Positions 1 to 8,738 of a stretch of 11,401 bases of DNA are shown piece by piece. The translations under genes were made by a program, and so were the position numbers. Where the stretch lies: contig QZLH01001157.1 of NCBI GenBank assembly GCA_003833135.1, forward strand, positions 11,716-23,116. The letters run 5' to 3'. How positions within the stretch are numbered: position 1 is the stretch's first letter; each line of letters starts with the position of its first letter. The stretch comes from Oehlia diaphana (Eukaryota; Glomeromycota; Glomeromycetes; Glomerales; Glomeraceae). The notes under the pieces are model-generated. The model saw only the letters and a list, made by a program, of their open reading frames with translations, did not search any database and was not told the DNA's origin.

Positions 1-190
1 TATATAAAAAGATGATGTCCTAGTTAGTGAATCTTTTTTATCCGCCTCATGCAAGTAAAATAAAAATCAAATAAAACTAATAAAATCAATCTAACTTACC
101 ATTATTTGCATCATTGATATTAACAATCGTATTTTCCGCAAAGTAATAATAAAGTAAGTTGTTTATTGCTCGGCTAACTTCTTGAGACAT
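1..190 (-). CDS. Possible 5' end of a spliced gene leaving the left edge
   Basis: On the minus strand an ATG at 190-188 opens a 30-codon frame starting MSQEVSRAINNLLYYYFAEN. It runs to a good 5' splice site (GTAAGT, 99-94) in phase 1. The first usable acceptor to the left is CTAG at 23-20, giving an intron of 80 bases, close to the 63-79 base introns of the gene at 1549-3603. The next exon would begin at 19 and leave the window, so most of the protein is not visible. I do not recognise the product. What is visible is a short helical, Tyr-rich N-terminus. It could equally be chance open sequence; the splice donor and the fit of intron length are the only support. Confidence 0.3.
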
Positions 191-1008
191 GTCATCACGA
201 TGTTAATCGATTTTTCTGTCTCTATAGATGTTCCAAAATAAAACGGATATATTACTCTTCTTGCTATGTATCGGCATTCTGATCTTCGCCGAGAAAATCA
301 CTGACCATCATCACGCGTACAATAGACGCAATAAAATTACTCACATGAATCTCGTCACATGCAACGGCACTGGCGCAGTGCATCAAAAAATTTAAACATC
401 TAATTCTTAAAACTTTGCGCAGTATCGTAACGGCGATAACGCAGAAAAAATTAAGCAATAAATATCGTGTATGAGGCGGAATGGAATTATGTGAAAATGA
501 ATCGTGATGGTAAGTGTAAATCGTTATTGTATTATTTTTTTACCCCAGTTGCTAATATTTCCGTAATTATACTATAGGTTCGAAATTTCTTAATCTCAGA
601 GTTCTCTTTCGAGGAATAATGTTTTATATAGTGTTTGGGGGAGATATAGATAGTCAAGATTTATGTAAATATGGGTGGATAATTTATTTCGGAAATCTAG
701 TATAGTAAAAGGCTGTGGGGATAAGAATCACGTAATTAGCAATAGAAGTATAAACAAATTAGTTATAGATACTTTTCGTAAAAAATGTAAGAGCAAAGAA
801 ATAATTTGATGCTAGGACTCGCATTAAATGGGATCCGCGTACTCCCTCCCTCTTTGATAGCATCATACATTTACATTCGCTTCTCTAGCATTTTCTGAAT
901 CATTTTAAAATAAAAGAGGTAATACATGATAATCACGTGTCAGTGCGAAGAATCTAATTACGGCGTTTCCACTCATACTTGGTTTCCGTGTATTCATTTC
1001 ACAATAAA
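191..1008. other. Region without a supported gene
   Basis: I see no convincing gene here. A 64-codon open frame on the minus strand (458-264) lacks an ATG. It is somewhat protein-like (Cys/Val/Ile-rich) and could be a remnant exon, but no splice signals link it to the candidate exon at 190. A 10-base inverted pair (tccgcctcat at 41-50, atgaggcgga at 471-480) brackets part of the region but is short enough to be chance. A CACGTG box lies at 934-939. Confidence 0.4.
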
Positions 1009-1209
1009 ATGAAAACGAATTATTTCTCAGATTCTTCAGTTTGGAACCTTTTAAACTTTTTAAAATTCCGTCATAAAGAAAATTGGACAGCGAATAAACA
1101 GAAGGAACACAATTGTTATGTTACGACCTTGGGCATGATAGCAGGCACTGGATTAAGTGAAATACAACCTATGGCAATTTCAGCTCTGAATACCTTTACA
1201 GTTAAGTGA
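1009..1209 (+). CDS. Orphan open frame, possible exon or gene fragment
   Basis: A 66-codon frame starts at ATG 1009 and ends at TGA 1207-1209. It contains KENWTANKQKEHNCYVTTLG followed by a small Ala/Gly/Ile-rich helix-like tail. The residue mix looks like real protein (Trp, Cys and charged residues spread evenly), but I do not recognise a domain. One reading is that it is an upstream exon of the next gene. A weak donor (GTTAAG) at 1201 in phase 0 could join to an acceptor at 1547-1548, which also starts phase 0. That would need a 348-base intron containing the minisatellite, far longer than the other introns. Alternatively it is a fragment of an expanded gene family. Confidence 0.3.
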   Translation: MKTNYFSDSSVWNLLNFLKFRHKENWTANKQKEHNCYVTTLGMIAGTGLSEIQPMAISALNTFTVK

Positions 1210-1261
1210 TAAAATAATCGTTATTTTTGTAAAAGATGAGCTGGGGTCACATCAACGACAA

Positions 1262-1470
1262 CTTAACAATCTGAAACAGCTCGTTATTGATCCATCGTGT
1301 TTGATACGAATTGTTCTAGGCTAAGTTGTTGATGATCCATCGTGTTCTGATGCGACCTGTTATTAGCCATAAACAAATCACAGCGCCTTAACAATCTGAA
1401 ACAGCTCGTTATTGATCCATCGTGTTTGATACGAATTGTTCAGGCTAAGTCGTTGACGATCCATCGTGTT
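1262..1470. repeat. Minisatellite: two ~85-base copies with four inner units
   Basis: Positions 1262-1346 and 1387-1470 are near-identical direct copies, 125 bases apart. They differ by one deleted base and a few substitutions. Inside them the core gatccatcgtgtt occurs four times, at 1289, 1334, 1414 and 1458, with spacings of 45, 80 and 44 bases. The array therefore looks built by nested duplication of a ~45-base unit followed by duplication of the pair. The piece after the second core (tgatgcgacctgttattagcc) is a diverged version of that after the first. The array sits immediately before the spliced gene, where its promoter or first intron should be. Confidence 0.85.
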
Positions 1471-1548
1471 CGATTTGTTTATAAGTGCCAACTAACAATT
1501 ATCTTAGTTATTGGAAAATCATTACTAATAATCGTTTTTATAAAAAAG

Positions 1549-3603
1549 GATGAGGCAAATACTAAAGAAGTAAATGACTTCTGGCAAGACGTTGAAAAAG
1601 AGAGAAATATCAAGGAATACGAAACTATTGTCGAAAATTTGGATGTAAGCAATTGCTTCTCAATTTTTCTTTGATTTTTGTTACATAATAGTTAATAATC
1701 TCAAATCACTTAGATGGCATTCGCCGTGGAACGTACATTAGAACATAATGATTACGTTAGAGAAGTGGGAGAACGGCGCAGGCAGGTCATGAAGCGCACT
1801 TCCGAAAATTATGAAGATATGAATAATTTGGAACAAGCCAAGCGAACATCAAAAAAAAATGTTAGTATATAACTTAATGTTTTGTTCGCTTTTAGATGAA
1901 TGTTGCCTGATGGACAATTGTTTACATATCATTTTGCAGACGAACCCAAAAAAGCATGCTAACTATACCACGACCAAAAGCACCAAGAAAGTCAGTATGA
2001 AAAAATCGCAAATGTTATTTAGTCACGAAAATTTCCTCTCACTTGTTTGATAATCAGATTAAAGTCACCCACCGCGTCTTCTTCCTCTACAAGTGAACAC
2101 GACACTGAAACTATCTCAGAAGAGAGCGAGCTAGAATCTATTGATACAGAAGAGGAAATCAGGAAACTTAATCAGGTATTTTATTGTAATTTTATTGCTA
2201 TTCATAAATAATAACTATATTCACTTCTATTTAATTTTTTAGGACGAAATGGATATTCGGAACAAGTTACTCAAAATCTTGGTTGCACGCCAAGAAAAAG
2301 ACACAAAGTCTGGAAAAAATTATATGACGTCAATCCATCTCAATGGAATATTAGATTTTTCTGAAGACGTGATGCATGAGAAGGTAAAAAAGTCTTTGGA
2401 CATTAGTCAATTTACTTGGCTTGAAGAAGTTCTTCGAAGAAAGACTTGGAACCCGATTCCCGAATTTTCACAGTATATTAACCAATTTACCGAGGATGAA
2501 TGTACCCGGGCTAAAATTCCAACAATCGTTCGCAAATCCTGTATTATCGAAAGGTTTGATCCTATCTACTACGAGGCACATGATGTTGCCCAACAAATAC
2601 TAACGCACTTGTAAGTATTATTTTATGTTATCTAATTCTTCACATTTTTTCACGTCAACATGATTACTTATAGTCTTACATCTACGAGTAGCTCCGTTCG
2701 CCTAGAAGCACCAATTAGGGTTGAATCAAAAAGCCTTGATCTTGAGAGAACGTATGCAATAGATACTACCGTGTACATTTTAAATCGGCTGTTCAGAATG
2801 CATCAGGATGTGTTGGATGTCGGATGGTAAGTGTCAATTTTAAATTTTGAAGTGTTTAACAATCATGCCTTTGATTCTTTATTTATTTCACTTAGGATCG
2901 AGTTAACCACTCCTGACACAAAACAACACAAGATTGACGGAATTTTCAAGGCAATTAAGACAACGAAGAAAAGTCAAGCTATTATCATTGTAGAATTTTC
3001 ATTCGCTAGAAAGGCACCTGAAACAAAAGAAGATGGTGACCAGGTCAAACTATGTCGAAATTCCATGCGAATTTTGAATAAGATTTTATTACAAGGTGTA
3101 CCTAGGGATAAAGCGCGTGTCTATTTAATACAAGCTGTGAGTGAGTATTAAAGTTAGGAGTCAGGTGATAGAAAAATCCAAATATTAACGTATGTTATAT
3201 TTTCTGTAGATGGCTACATCATCATTAAGTACTTAGTTCGACCTTTACCGTCAGTATACATACTTCAGCAATTTATACGTATAAAAATTCCTGTGTCTTT
3301 TGACGACTTTGAGCAGTTCGCGAAAGATATGGTGGACTTGATGAGTTGGCAGGTAACGATTGAAAATGAATACTCATAAACATTCTTATCAAATACTAAT
3401 AATAAAAGTTTCCGCTATTACAGGCAGATGTCCTGTCAACTATTAAAGGAATAAATAAACCCACAACTAAAGATAACCATATTCACACAACAACAGTACA
3501 GGATACACCGGTAAAGGCAAAGAAAGCGGAAGAACACAAGCCTTCGTCTCCTAAGTCTCCGTGTCCCGGTGGATCACCTTCAGAACTATCACCATTAATT
3601 TAA
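1549..3603 (+). CDS. Nine-exon gene; uncharacterised protein with PD-(D/E)XK-like region
   Basis: Proposed exons are 1549-1644, 1714-1860, 1940-1990, 2065-2175, 2243-2610, 2674-2826, 2896-3140, 3210-3352 and 3424-3603, stop TAA. All introns are GT-AG and 63-79 bases; the frame stays open throughout and gives about 497 residues. The first four introns are phase 0. The N-terminal part is charged and helical, then Lys-rich, then a Ser/Thr/Glu-rich stretch (exons 3-4). Exons 5-8 form the folded part, and the tail is Pro/Ser/Lys-rich. In exon 7, KIDGIF (Asp codon 2936) is followed 19 codons later by VEFSFARK (Glu codon 2993) between predicted beta strands, then a helix with DQVKLCRN. This arrangement resembles very diverged restriction-endonuclease-like domains in large fungal families; that is inference, and catalysis is unproven. 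The 5' end is uncertain: the first exon has no in-frame ATG, so translation may start at ATG 1714 (465 residues) or in an unseen upstream exon. The acceptor at 2063-2064 (AAAG) is weak but is the one that keeps the frame. Confidence 0.75.
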
Positions 3604-4017
3604 AAGATATTAGGTTCTTATTTTTACCGTAACTTATATTTTTCTTTGCTAAAGGGATGATCAGATATTTTTTTCTGCACGTGATACATAGCGTTTTTAC
3701 TCATAATAATAATGTATTACTATCAGCTAGTTACTGTAAATTTGTGTTAGATAGATAAAGGGAAGTCATAGTACAAAATTTATCTTGTATACTATGAGTC
3801 ACTGATTTTTTATCTGTGTGCATCTTATGTGTAACTGTGCATCGGAAAAATGCATTGACTGGAATAAATTTATTTTGCTTTCATTGAGAATTGCATCTGT
3901 GTTCCCTCGGGGAGCGATCATATTCATAACCTACTTTTTCTTAGCAAAAGTTCCTGACCAATTGGTCAGGATGTCACGTGAAATTAGTATCTGTAAAAAA
4001 TATTATAGTACGTCGAT
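3604..4017. other. Intergenic region with CACGTG boxes and a palindrome
   Basis: This gap of about 410 bases has no convincing gene. An open plus-strand frame (3818-4033) has no useful start and an unlikely composition. CACGTG occurs at 3678-3683 and 3975-3980, the latter inside the 8-base palindrome TCACGTGA (3974-3981). A perfect 20-base palindrome is listed separately. These sit just before the ATG at 4018, so the right half is a candidate promoter. Confidence 0.5.
3952..3971. repeat. Perfect 20-base palindrome
   Basis: The sequence tcctgaccaattggtcagga reads identically on both strands with no mismatch or loop. About 0.01 such palindromes are expected by chance in a window of this size. 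Two bases later comes TCACGTGA, another perfect palindrome. The pair ends 37 bases before the ATG at 4018. It may be a binding site for a dimeric regulator, or part of a dispersed repeat. Confidence 0.8.
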
Positions 4018-4305
4018 ATGTAATCTGAAATAGATTTATTGAGGCAACGTATTGTCGAGCTTGAGGCTGAGCTCGAGACTAAGAATTCCACACTCCAGTT
4101 GGTGAAAGAAACGAATGAAGAGATGCCAGACGATTCGGATGATGATGGATTCGGTGGATATAATGAATATGGTGAACGTGATAGAGGTTATTACTATCGT
4201 GATGGAGGATACGAAAGAAAAAGCCTCCCCAATGATGAGTCCCACCATTTCTTCGGTAACCGCCTAGGAGAATTATTGGATGAATTGCATATTCGCTTAG
4301 ACTGA
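4018..4305 (+). pseudogene. Short coiled-coil, acidic and Gly/Tyr-rich protein, stop at codon 2
   Basis: An ATG at 4018-4020 is followed directly by TAA (4021-4023). The same frame then runs open to TGA at 4303-4305, beginning SEIDLLRQRIVELEAELE. That start is a leucine-heptad coiled coil of the type I recall at the N-terminus of many Glomeromycotina proteins, usually after M and one or two residues, so ATG 4018 looks like the original start with codon 2 changed to a stop. CAA to TAA or TCA to TAA are both single changes. The middle is an acidic DDSDDDG stretch, then a Gly/Tyr/Arg-rich low-complexity segment, then a C-terminal helix (LGELLDELHIRLD). The total is only about 95 codons. Function is unknown. 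The alternative is a last exon whose upstream part is spliced in through the TAG at 4031-4033; no matching donor or upstream exon is obvious. Confidence 0.55.
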
Positions 4306-5139
4306 ATTATCGTATCTTTTTTGAATCACGTGTGTGACTTAGATATCGTGCACAGTAATACGTCACTGGTTCACATCCGCAGAATATTCTATGCGCAGTA
4401 GTATGTCACCAGCAACCGCAGTCGTTATTTTAGGGGATTCCCGGCCAAGAGCAATATTTTTGTGTTGCCATAGTGATGAACTTTCCCCAGCGCCAAGCCG
4501 AAAGAAGTTCTGGTATGTTCTATCTCACTCATTACGCAGTTCTGAATTACTAATAAAAAAATAACACATCCTGATTTACATGTGGATCGTAAGACAGGGC
4601 GTCGTTAAAAAGAAATTCAAAAATGGAAATAGAGCCGATTAGAATCAATGATTTACTGATCCCCGGATAAACGGTAAATTTTTATTATCCTAGTTTTGTT
4701 AGCGCAATCAATTACGTGTATGGCTAATCACATACTAATACAGATCTCAACAAATATTCCGATTTTTTGTGATTACAATTGAAATAGGGGGTTGTGAACT
4801 CAAACAAAGATGCACCACATGCGATCTTCTGTTTCGCAAGAGATCTTAGAAATAAACGGAAAATTTTGAGACATAGCATTGCTCCATTAGTGTCACATTA
4901 AGTTGTCATAAAACCGTAATTCTTCAGATTTTCTTTTAAGCGCTATTATTACAATTCAGGGGAGAGACATTTGTTATTATTGGATGGGATCCAGGCCGTC
5001 ATTTTATTGCTTTAGGTGAAAAAAATATAATTATGAAAAAATGTAATAATGACAAGTACACATAATGAAGCAACGTAATTTTTTATTTGATCTATTTAAA
5101 TCAGGTTAAATTCTCTTTTCGCGCGTAGTAGGCATACAG
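4306..5139. other. Long region without a supported gene
   Basis: No gene is convincing in this stretch of about 830 bases. A CACGTG box lies at 4327-4332. A tiny frame beginning MNFPQRQAERSS (ATG near 4470) reaches a GTATGT donor-like site, but no acceptor downstream restores an open frame, so I do not call it. A second tiny frame reads MEIEPIRINDLLIPG (start near 4623). The block around 4430-4510 is more GC-rich than its surroundings. Confidence 0.4.
4350..4412. repeat. Imperfect direct repeat of 20 bases
   Basis: gcacagtaatacgtcactgg (4350-4369) and gcgcagtagtatgtcaccag (4393-4412) match at 16 of 20 positions, 43 bases apart. All four differences are transitions (A/G or T/C), which suggests an old duplication that has aged by transitions. 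No function can be assigned. Confidence 0.5.
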
Positions 5140-5150
5140 TATAAAATAAA
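5140..5150 (+). promoter_or_regulatory. TATA-like element
   Basis: tataaaataaa stands alone in a less AT-extreme context, about 200 bases upstream of the best ATG (5345) of the next gene. It could position its transcription start. This is a composition-based guess, since TATA-like strings are frequent in AT-rich DNA. Confidence 0.25.
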
Positions 5151-5344
5151 CCTTTTTCCCAGTGCATTTACGCAAGAGATTGCATATTAAAAATAGTATA
5201 TCTAAAAAACTTGATCCACCAATAAAATCTCTTAATAAAATTACTACGCCTAATCATGTCCAGTTTATCATTGCTCAACTCTTTGGGAGTCATGCCTTTT
5301 TGACCTTAACCGCTGTTTTTTTGTTCATTGATCCAGTGTTAATC

Positions 5345-6126
5345 ATGGGGATTGCTACCATGTGGTCAAATCTCAAACAAAAAATTTCTGATGAACTTTC
5401 CGCATATGTCATCAAAATTCTCATCGATCTTGGTAAACTAAATAATATACCAGAAATCGGAAAGAGGTCACTTCATGACCAGATCTTTACTGAACTTAAT
5501 GATAAATTTGACATATGTATTTCCGATATTAATTCTACTTTCACTGCAAAACTCGGCAGGATCAATAATGATCTTAATAATAAATTTAATGAAGAAGTTA
5601 ATGCGGGTTCGGCAAAATTAACACCGAACTTAATAGTAAACTTACCGCGGAAGCTGAAAAAAATAAGGCACGTGATGATGACTTCACTAGGGAGGCACAG
5701 AAAATTTTTTCAATGGTCAATAACATAACTACGAAAGTTAATAATATCGAAGAAGCCTACCGTAATGAATTTAGCAGAATTAATGTTGTTATCAAAAATC
5801 TCCAAAATGAAATAAATCAACATTATGCAGTAGTTCAAAGATCCGATTTTGACCAACAAAGTATGTCCAATGAATCTGAAGCTAATTCGACCAATGAATC
5901 TGAAACTGATTTAACTAATTCATCTTCAAGCTCTTCGAGCCAAAAATTTGCAAATATCATTTCTGTGATCCGGGAACAATTTATGGAGATTTTTGAAAGG
6001 ATTAAGGATGCGAATAATTACTCTTTAGATCAGATGTGTGGGATTGTATCGGTTGATATTCTTAGACTTGGGATGAGAGTAATTGGGAAAGATACAATAA
6101 AAGGTTTTACCGTGAGGAAAATTTAA
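5345..6126 (+). pseudogene. Coiled-coil, Ser-rich protein broken by a -1 frameshift
   Basis: Two open frames join into one protein if a one-base loss is assumed at about 5602-5606. The first frame is open from 5162 but its first ATG is at 5345 (MGIATMWSNLKQKISDELSA); it ends at 5728. The second opens after the TAA at 5599-5601 and ends TAA 6124-6126. The join is supported by an internal repeat: LGRINNDLNNKFNEE just before the break matches FGKINTELNSKLTAE just after it, which lies in the second frame. The protein would be about 260 residues: an N-terminal helix, a long heptad-type coiled coil with many Asn and Lys, a tandem 8-residue repeat (SNESEANS, TNESETDL; 24-base unit near 5867-5914), a Ser run, then a C-terminal helical part. 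No enzyme motif is visible; a structural or filament-like role is only a guess. A sequencing error could mimic the shift. Confidence 0.6.
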
Positions 6127-7212
6127 ATAGCAAACACTTAGAAAAAATAGGTGCTTGGATAGATAATAGTCATTTACATATCTACTGAGTGGCGGGAAAG
6201 GAACTGCCAATATATGGGTTAGGGCTCGGCAGGCACTTATGCTTTATTCCTCCCTTGAAACAACCTGCTACTCTATTATTTTTTACTTTCATTTTTACTT
6301 AGCCAGTTGGCCCTTTCTTATGTATTATTTTGCAATAAAGAATGTTTTGACTGATTTTTAAAATGTGCGCTTTTTGCAAATGTAAATATAATTCTATATA
6401 AATGATTATTAATTCTCATGATAGTAAACTAAATGATTCCCGATTTATACTTTCATTTGAGAGAAATACATGATAGCGTTATTATGCGTGTAATAGGTAA
6501 ATAATCTATGTGAATTACATGAAAAAATGATAAAAGTGTAAATATGCATAACATAAGTATATCATGTATGTTTCCATTGAAGCCTTTGATAATATGCAGG
6601 GATGAGTTTTATTATAATGAAAAAAAATAAAATGTTTTTATTGTCCCATTTATTTAACATTTTCATGATGCATGTAGTTACACCAACGACTTATTCACAA
6701 AGAATATATCATAAGAAAATTAAACATATCTCCTAACTGCTAATACAAATACAGTATATCCATAAGCGAAATATTAATGTAAAATTTTCTTGAAGGCCTA
6801 TCCTAATTTGTATCAGCGTATCATCCCTATAAAAAAAAGAAATCCCAAAACAGGCTCAACATTAAGTTTGATCTAAAAAATTGAAAAAAATCAAATTTAT
6901 ATTTATATACTAAATATGATTGAGTTTTCAAGGTCTTTCTCAGTCTTAACAAATAACAAGTTAATTATTTTTTATTTTTACTATCATATATTTATTTTTT
7001 AAAAAATATAACTTTACTGAATTTGTCTTTGACTTGAATCAAATTTCAGTTTCTTTTTGCACATCAGGTAACATAAAAAAAATAAAAATATAAATGTTGT
7101 TAGAGTCTCATCAACTTGATTAATCTCTAACTGATTATTTTTTCTAACTGTTTTTTTCAATTGGCCTTTCTCAAGACTCAAGCAAACCTCTTGCCTCTAA
7201 ATTATCGTGACC
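6127..7212. other. AT-rich region without a supported gene
   Basis: I see no gene in this stretch of about 1.1 kb on either strand. The only less AT-rich block is 6186-6250 (gggttagggctcggcaggca core). From about 6350 onward it is dominated by short A and T runs and strings such as tatataaa. It separates the coiled-coil gene from the virus-like cluster, so the left edge of that insertion may lie here, but no terminal repeat or target duplication is visible to me. Confidence 0.5.
6334..6339 (+). terminator. Polyadenylation signal AATAAA
   Basis: AATAAA lies 208 bases after the stop of the coiled-coil gene, following a T-rich tract. It is the first canonical signal downstream on this strand and probably marks that transcript's 3' end. 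Confidence 0.35.
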
Positions 7213-7512
7213 ATGTATATATATCACTTTACCAATGAATCTTCTCACGTATTGTATCTTAGAATAACAGACAGGAATGGGAAATATGGAGGTTGGTTGA
7301 AGTTTCCTGTTGACGAAACTAGACGTTTGGAAAAGAAACTAAGAAAAAATCACATACAAGTTAAAGACAGTCATGGTGCAAAAGCTAGTGATAAATTGGT
7401 TTATAGAGATTATAAACTTAAATTTAGTAAAACAAAGAAAGCTCCTGTGATTAAAGAAGAAGACGGAGGCTTGGCTGATGCATCCACTCAATCCACCCTA
7501 TTCAAAAAATGA
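7213..7512 (+). CDS. Small basic protein, unknown
   Basis: An intact 99-residue frame from ATG 7213 to TGA 7510-7512; an upstream GTG in frame is not a plausible start in a eukaryote. It opens MYIYHFTNESSHVLYLRITD, suggesting a small beta-rich fold, then becomes strongly basic (RRLEKKLRKNH and YRDYKLKFSKTKK), and ends with a flexible acidic to Ser/Thr tail. The charge suggests nucleic-acid or membrane contact, which is inference. It has no intron and is followed 32 bases later by AATAAA. It is the first and only unbroken frame of the virus-like cluster at 7213-10638. I do not recognise a family; it may be a small structural or DNA-binding protein of the element, or an unrelated fungal gene. 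Confidence 0.55.
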   Translation: MYIYHFTNESSHVLYLRITDRNGKYGGWLKFPVDETRRLEKKLRKNHIQVKDSHGAKASDKLVYRDYKLKFSKTKKAPVIKEEDGGLADASTQSTLFKK

Positions 7513-7544
7513 ATTTTGTTCACATGTATTTTCAAACATATATT

Positions 7545-7550
7545 AATAAA
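7545..7550 (+). terminator. Polyadenylation signal AATAAA
   Basis: The hexamer lies 32 bases past the stop of the small basic protein gene, an ordinary distance for a short 3' UTR. Together with the intact frame it supports that this gene is or was expressed as its own transcript. Confidence 0.45.
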
Positions 7551-7889
7551 GCATTTGTCCGTATAGTGAACTTTTATTTTTAAATGTATTTTGCATGCGT
7601 TAACAATCACTGTCAAATAAATAAATGTAAACTTTTAGCTCAAAAGGGATTACTCTTGATTGATGTACTGCATCATTTCTTGACTTTCTTCTACGCAATT
7701 TGGACATCATGTCCATGACTCTACTGATATTTATTATTTATATTTTGCTTTCATATTCTAATATAGCTATATATAGTTATGAATTCCGAATAAGGGGTGT
7801 AATCAAATAAAAATGAATCCTACATTATGTATAGTATAAGTTGATAAAGAACTGCTATAAATCACTAAGATCAGTTATAAACTATAAAA
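7551..7889. other. Intergenic gap within the virus-like cluster
   Basis: No gene is seen in this gap of about 340 bases. It contains further AATAAA strings near 7615 and an alternating TA block (tatagctatatatagttatg, about 7762-7781), roughly 110-130 bases before the next ATG, which may serve as a TATA element. Confidence 0.4.
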
Positions 7890-8738
7890 ATGGTTAAAAT
7901 TAACTATTCTGGTTTAAATCCTGTAGTAGTGCAGGCGTTAAACAATCTGCAATATAGGTATAGTGGTGAAACACCAGAAATATGGTATTCTCGTGTTCAT
8001 TATCCATTTAAGACACTTCTTGAAAATAACCCAAAATACTTCTCCAAGAATGGATTTATTCAAATGATTAAAAAATTATATAAAGATGGGGAATTTAAAG
8101 CTGGAAGACGCTTATTTAATATTTATTGCACTGTATGTGATTCCTTGGTAATTATTCACAAAAATACCATTGAATGTGCTAATAAGCATCTGAATGAATG
8201 TATTACTAAATCCACTAAAAAGCATCTTGCATATTCTAATCCTATACGAAAGAATGTGAAAAAAGGAGGAGCGCTAAACCGAAAGAGTGTATCATCGCTC
8301 AGTTCCAATAGAGTTGATGAGATCTATCTAATATATTGTTTTATATTCAGAAAAGGCTTGAATAATTATACTTATGAACATTCAAATGAAATTAAGAAAA
8401 GGATTGTAAATCGCTTAATTAATAATGTAAGAGTTATTCAACAGGCTTGGAGGAGTTATAAAAAGAGACCTGCGTCATTCACATCTCAAATTTGAAATGC
8501 GCTGAGAAATGATGGTACTACTGATGAGGAGAAGTTTTTAAATGGCGATTGGGTAAAAGATAAGAAAATTCAATTATTTGTAAGATTCCACAAAGTATTA
8601 GTAAAAATGATTGAAATTTCTGAATATTATTATAGACAGGTAACTGCTTATCTGAATAAACCACGTGATAAAATTATCCAGTTAGCATATTTGCATTTTG
8701 GACTGGATAATTATATTGGAATGAATGTATGTGTATAA
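7890..8738 (+). pseudogene. Cys/His and IQ-like motif protein, one premature TGA
   Basis: From ATG 7890 the frame codes for 201 residues to TGA 8493-8495. The same frame then stays open for 80 more codons to TAA 8736-8738, with protein-like content beginning NALRNDGTTDEEKFL. I recall relatives that continue as a Trp followed by N-A-(V/L)-R-N-D at this point, so TGG to TGA is the likely change. Visible parts are an N-terminal helical region, a possible metal site with C80-x2-C83, C96, H100 and C104, and VIQQAWRSYKKRP at 182-194. The last resembles an IQ (calmodulin-type) motif, but in these families it may simply be a conserved helix. The tail contains an aromatic stretch (SEYYYRQ). There are no introns. 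Function is unknown; it is a family I associate with Glomeromycotina genomes. A truncated 201-residue product could still be made. Confidence 0.65.

Noticed and set aside
41..480. A small transposon bounded by tccgcctcat / atgaggcgga
   Set aside because: The inverted match is only 10 bases, has no extended similarity and no target duplication; matches of this size occur by chance at such distances.
570..600. tRNA-like B box (ggttcgaaat)
   Set aside because: No A box or foldable cloverleaf surrounds it.
3818..4033. Open frame coding for a hydrophobic 71-residue protein
   Set aside because: It covers the perfect palindrome and the candidate promoter, starts with GTG, and has no recognisable content; most likely chance.
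4036..4248. Minus-strand frame of 70 codons rich in Ile and Ser
   Set aside because: It is the antisense of the coiled-coil gene at 4018-4305, and its composition is explained by the acidic codons of that gene.
6186..6260. Less AT-rich block as a structural RNA
   Set aside because: No convincing stem pairing or known RNA motif could be traced by eye.
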